64,000 bases of DNA. Source: Physcia stellaris. Taxonomy: Eukaryota > Ascomycota > Lecanoromycetes > Caliciales > Physciaceae. A program made the translations under genes and the position numbers. The notes under the pieces were generated by a model. That model ran no database searches. It was not told the DNA's origin and was given only the letters and a program-made list of their open reading frames with translations. The stretch is taken from positions 962,458 through 1,026,457 of the forward strand of contig JABSSW010000006.1 of the NCBI GenBank assembly GCA_018902385.1, written 5' to 3'. The stretch's first letter is position 1, and each line of letters begins with the position of its first letter. This document shows positions 61,102 through 64,000 of this stretch, piece by piece.

Positions 61102-61210
61102 TGTGACGAACGTTTCGTCGATTTCAACATTTGAAATCAACATTTAATCAATCATTAAAATTAACATTTTTATTTTATTATATCGAATGAAAAATCGAAT
61201 TTCGTTTATG
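61102..61210 (+). repeat. truncated LTR of the TGTGACGAACG family, plus orientation
   Basis: Starts TGTGACGAACGTTTCG and follows the LTR sequence to TTTCGTTTATG, where it is abruptly replaced by an inverted copy of the same LTR. Confidence 0.8.
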
Positions 61211-61424
61211 TGTAAAATGTTATGCAAAAATATAATATTATTACATAATTACACGAAAATATCGAAATGAAAAACAAATACATTAAATTTGCAAAAACAT
61301 ATGTAAAAAATTTGATTTTTTGAATGCGTCAAAACGAATTTCGATTTTAACATTCGATGTGATAAAATAATGTTAAATCGATGTTAATTTTGTTAAATGT
61401 TAAATTCGATATACGTTCGTCACA
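61211..61424 (-). repeat. LTR of the TGTGACGAACG family, minus orientation
   Basis: Reads TGTAAAATGTTATGC to CGTTCGTCACA and is followed by TTATTTTTCGTTTTTTTTTT, the complement of the family's polypurine tract. It is therefore the 3' LTR of a minus-strand element whose interior extends to the right. Confidence 0.8.
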
Positions 61425-64000
61425 TTATTTTTCGTTTTTTTTTTCAATTTCGTTTCGAAACGATCAATCAATTTTTTTGTTTTTAACGATTAACGATTTG
61501 CGCGATTTAAATGCGTTATTGAATGACGTTAAATTGAATAATTGATAAATGAACAAATAAATTCGAAATATTGCGAAATCGATTTCGTTCGCGAAATCGA
61601 TTCGTCAAAATCGTGAAAACATCAAATCGATTTACAATGAAATGAACAATTTGATTATGTTAATAAAATCGTCGTAACAATGTTTAAAATTTTGATAATT
61701 TCGCGTATGTGAAAATTGATATATACATCGCATGCGACAAAACGTAAATATAATAATATCGTGAAAAATAATCAATTCATACAATTCGTCAAAATAATTT
61801 CGAAAAATATTAATAAACAAACAATTGAACGCGTTAACGATTTTGAAAATTTTTGCAACATCAAATTGATATCACGAAACGAACAATTTGAACAAATCGA
61901 TAAAATTTTTATCATCACGATTAACAGCGTTGATGTTATCGCATATACGATGTTTGATTCGTACATTACATTCAACGAAATATGTATGTATTAAATTTTT
62001 GAAAAACAAATATTTTGAACGAATTTTACAAATAATTTCGCGTGTCATTAATAAACAATTGAAAATTTTGTTGACGAATTTGTAAATATTTGAATTTTTT
62101 TGACAATTTGCGTTTATTTATTTTATTGCATAACATTTTATATTATCATTTATTGTTCAATAAAATTTGACGACAATTTTTGAAAATGTTTTTGACATAA
62201 TTCAATTTTTCATGCGACGTAAATTTTGATTGTAAATAACGCGAAATGATAACGAAACGAATAATAAAAAAAATTATTGAAATCAATTTGAAAATGAATT
62301 GTAACGAATTCGTTAACAATTTTTTGATCGATTATAAACAATAAAATTCATGATTTAATTATTTCGCAAAACAAATTTTGTTGTTTTTGAATTAATTTCG
62401 TGAAAAACATTCACGATGTTTTGAACATTTTGAAATTTGTTGTCGTCAACGTAATATTATGTTCGATCGTGAAATTTTCATTCGAATCATTTGCAACGAT
62501 ATTGTAATCGATGATAATAATATCGAAATTTTAATATAATATCGAATTTTCATTCAAATATTTCATTTGCAATGTGATTTTGAAAAATCATTATGTTGTT
62601 TTTTCAACGAATTTTTAAAATTTTTTTCAACAATCAAAAATGAAAAAATTGAATAAATGTGTATGTCGTCAAACAATTTCAATTCATGAACGAAAATTTT
62701 TTTTTTTGAATTATTTTGTATGAATTCAATTTTTGTCATCGAATTTGTTTAATGAACGAATCGTTTTTATATGATAACGATTTAATCAAAAATAATTTTT
62801 ATTTCAAAATTTATAAACAAACGAAATTTGTTGATTTGAATCGTATTTTTTTGTTTAACGTCACATTGATTTTGACGTATTCGATAATACGATTCATTTT
62901 TCGACAATGAATTCGTTTTGTTTAATTAACAAACGTTTTTTAATGATTTCAAAATCATTTAAATTCGATTCAAAAATCATTCGAAAATGATAATTTTTAT
63001 TAATGAAAAAAATGAATTCGATAATCGTTGAAACATCGTTATTGTCAACGAATTTCATGATATTTATTCAATCAATTCAATCGTTTTGACGATAATTGCA
63101 ATACAAACGCAATCGAATTTCGATATTTTGATTCGTTCGTTCGATTTGATTATCGATTTTTGATTGAAAAACGATAAATAATTTACATTTGATTTTTAAT
63201 CGTTTACAAAAAAATTTTCAAACGCGATTTACGAATTGATCATTTCGATTTAAAATGATAAAAAAAAATAATTCATGAATACGAAATACGTAATGTATTA
63301 ATATTTTGACACAAATTTGCATTGTTAAATTATCGTCATCGATTACGCAAAAAACGTAATGACGTTTTTTGATTAAACGATCGATAATAATACAAATGAT
63401 ATTGTTGTTTTTGAAATCAAATAATTCGATTACGAATTTATCGAAATATTCATTTATCGTTGATTAAAAATCGACAACGAAATTAACAATTCGTGACGAT
63501 TATCGTGTGAAAATTTCGATCGTTGACATTTGTGACAATTTCGAATATAACGTTTGATAAATAATTTCATATTAAATCAATAATAATAACGTTTAATGAA
63601 TTTTCAATACGATTCATGTTCGAATGCATAAAAAAATTGATCGTAAACTTGTCGCGAATTATTTCAATCATGAAATTTAATCGATTTGATATTTATAAAT
63701 TTTTGTTTTAAATAAAATTTCGTTTCGATTTGAACATTTTTATAAATTTATTTTTCGTTGATAATTTGATTATCGATCAAAATTTGACGATAGTTCTGAT
63801 TTTTCTTTTTTCGATTAATTTGCATTACAGCGTTCGTACAAATCGTTAAATGGCGTTTATTGAACATAATTGAAATCGAAAAAAAAAAATTTGTTTTTAT
63901 AAAATTTTTCACGTCGTTTTCGTTGAACGAGAATTGAACATTCGAATCAAAATATCAATTTTAACGTTTTTGACGTCGAATTGATATTGAATTTTGATAT
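61425..64000. other. AT-rich sequence, probably the interior of a minus-strand LTR element
   Basis: Mutation-saturated to the right edge. By position it should be the inside of the element whose 3' LTR is at 61,211-61,424, with the other LTR beyond the window. I recognise no protein domain in the short frames (for example 61716-61994, 62716-62910). Confidence 0.4.

Larger units (their letters stand above)
18650..64000. other. AT-rich, mutation-saturated transposon block (RIP-like)
   Basis: A 45-kb stretch built of dead transposons. Nearly every C is followed by A or G and nearly every G is preceded by T or C. Example: in 45001-45060 I count no CT, CC, AG or GG, against five CA and ten TG. 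Two GC-normal islands interrupt it (about 39,600-41,590 and 47,000-48,900), both in LTR elements or their flank. No cellular gene was recognised inside. Individual elements are listed separately. Confidence 0.93.

Noticed and set aside
18650-64000. The AT-rich block as a centromere
   Set aside because: Long RIP-mutated transposon blocks form centromeres in some fungi, but sequence alone cannot separate that from dispersed AT-rich isochores; CENP-A mapping would be needed.

Overview
The window looks like nuclear DNA of a filamentous ascomycete (Pezizomycotina). Genes are dense, with short GT...AG introns of about 48-165 bases, and the gene set is typical of that group. A Dothideomycete is my guess, from the style of the retrotransposon zinc-finger proteins, but I cannot confirm it. 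The window has two very different halves.

Bases 1 to about 18,650 are ordinary gene-rich DNA. From left to right: the 5' end of a HUL4-like HECT ubiquitin ligase (-); ribosomal protein eL15 (-); an unrecognised coiled-coil protein (-); a PSP1-domain protein (-); the mitochondrial Fe-S scaffold NFU1 (-); a HIT zinc-finger snoRNP assembly factor (+), divergent from NFU1; a large Ras guanine-nucleotide exchange factor with an N-terminal P-loop domain (-); and an unrecognised 294-aa protein (+). I rebuilt exon structures by hand; the joined exons keep frame and agree with family sequences where a family was recognised. These are unrelated housekeeping and signalling genes, with no sign of a cluster.

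From about 18,650 to the right end (about 45 kb) the DNA is an extremely AT-rich graveyard of transposons, interrupted by two GC-normal islands (about 39,600-41,590 and 47,000-48,900). I could delimit: a pogo-like TIR element (19,300-21,778, TA duplication); a complete but mutated Ty3 element with gag-finger-protease-RT-RNase H-integrase-chromodomain (22,607-30,097, TSD CGAAT); a gag-only LTR element (30,895-33,222, TSD ATTGT); a truncated Ty3 element (33,452 to about 38,290); an LTR element encoding a zinc-finger protein (about 38,293-41,590); a 2.6-kb LTR element (45,937-48,524); a large LTR element (49,224-61,003, TSD CAATG) with a complete Copia element nested inside it (51,063-56,401, TSD TCAGT); and a head-to-head pair of LTRs (61,102-61,424).

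The most interesting signal is the mutation pattern of the AT-rich half. It is not the familiar CpA-to-TpA RIP signature. C followed by T or C (equally, G preceded by A or G) has almost vanished, while CpA/TpG and CpG remain common. A mutated and a nearly unmutated LTR of the same element lie in this window; my hand alignment finds about 36 transitions in CpT/CpC context, 2 in CpA context and none at CpG. The consequences are visible in the dead genes: premature stops are mostly TGA at tryptophan positions, while CAA and CGA codons survive. Two partly mutated elements also show a gradient, intact at the right and saturated at the left.
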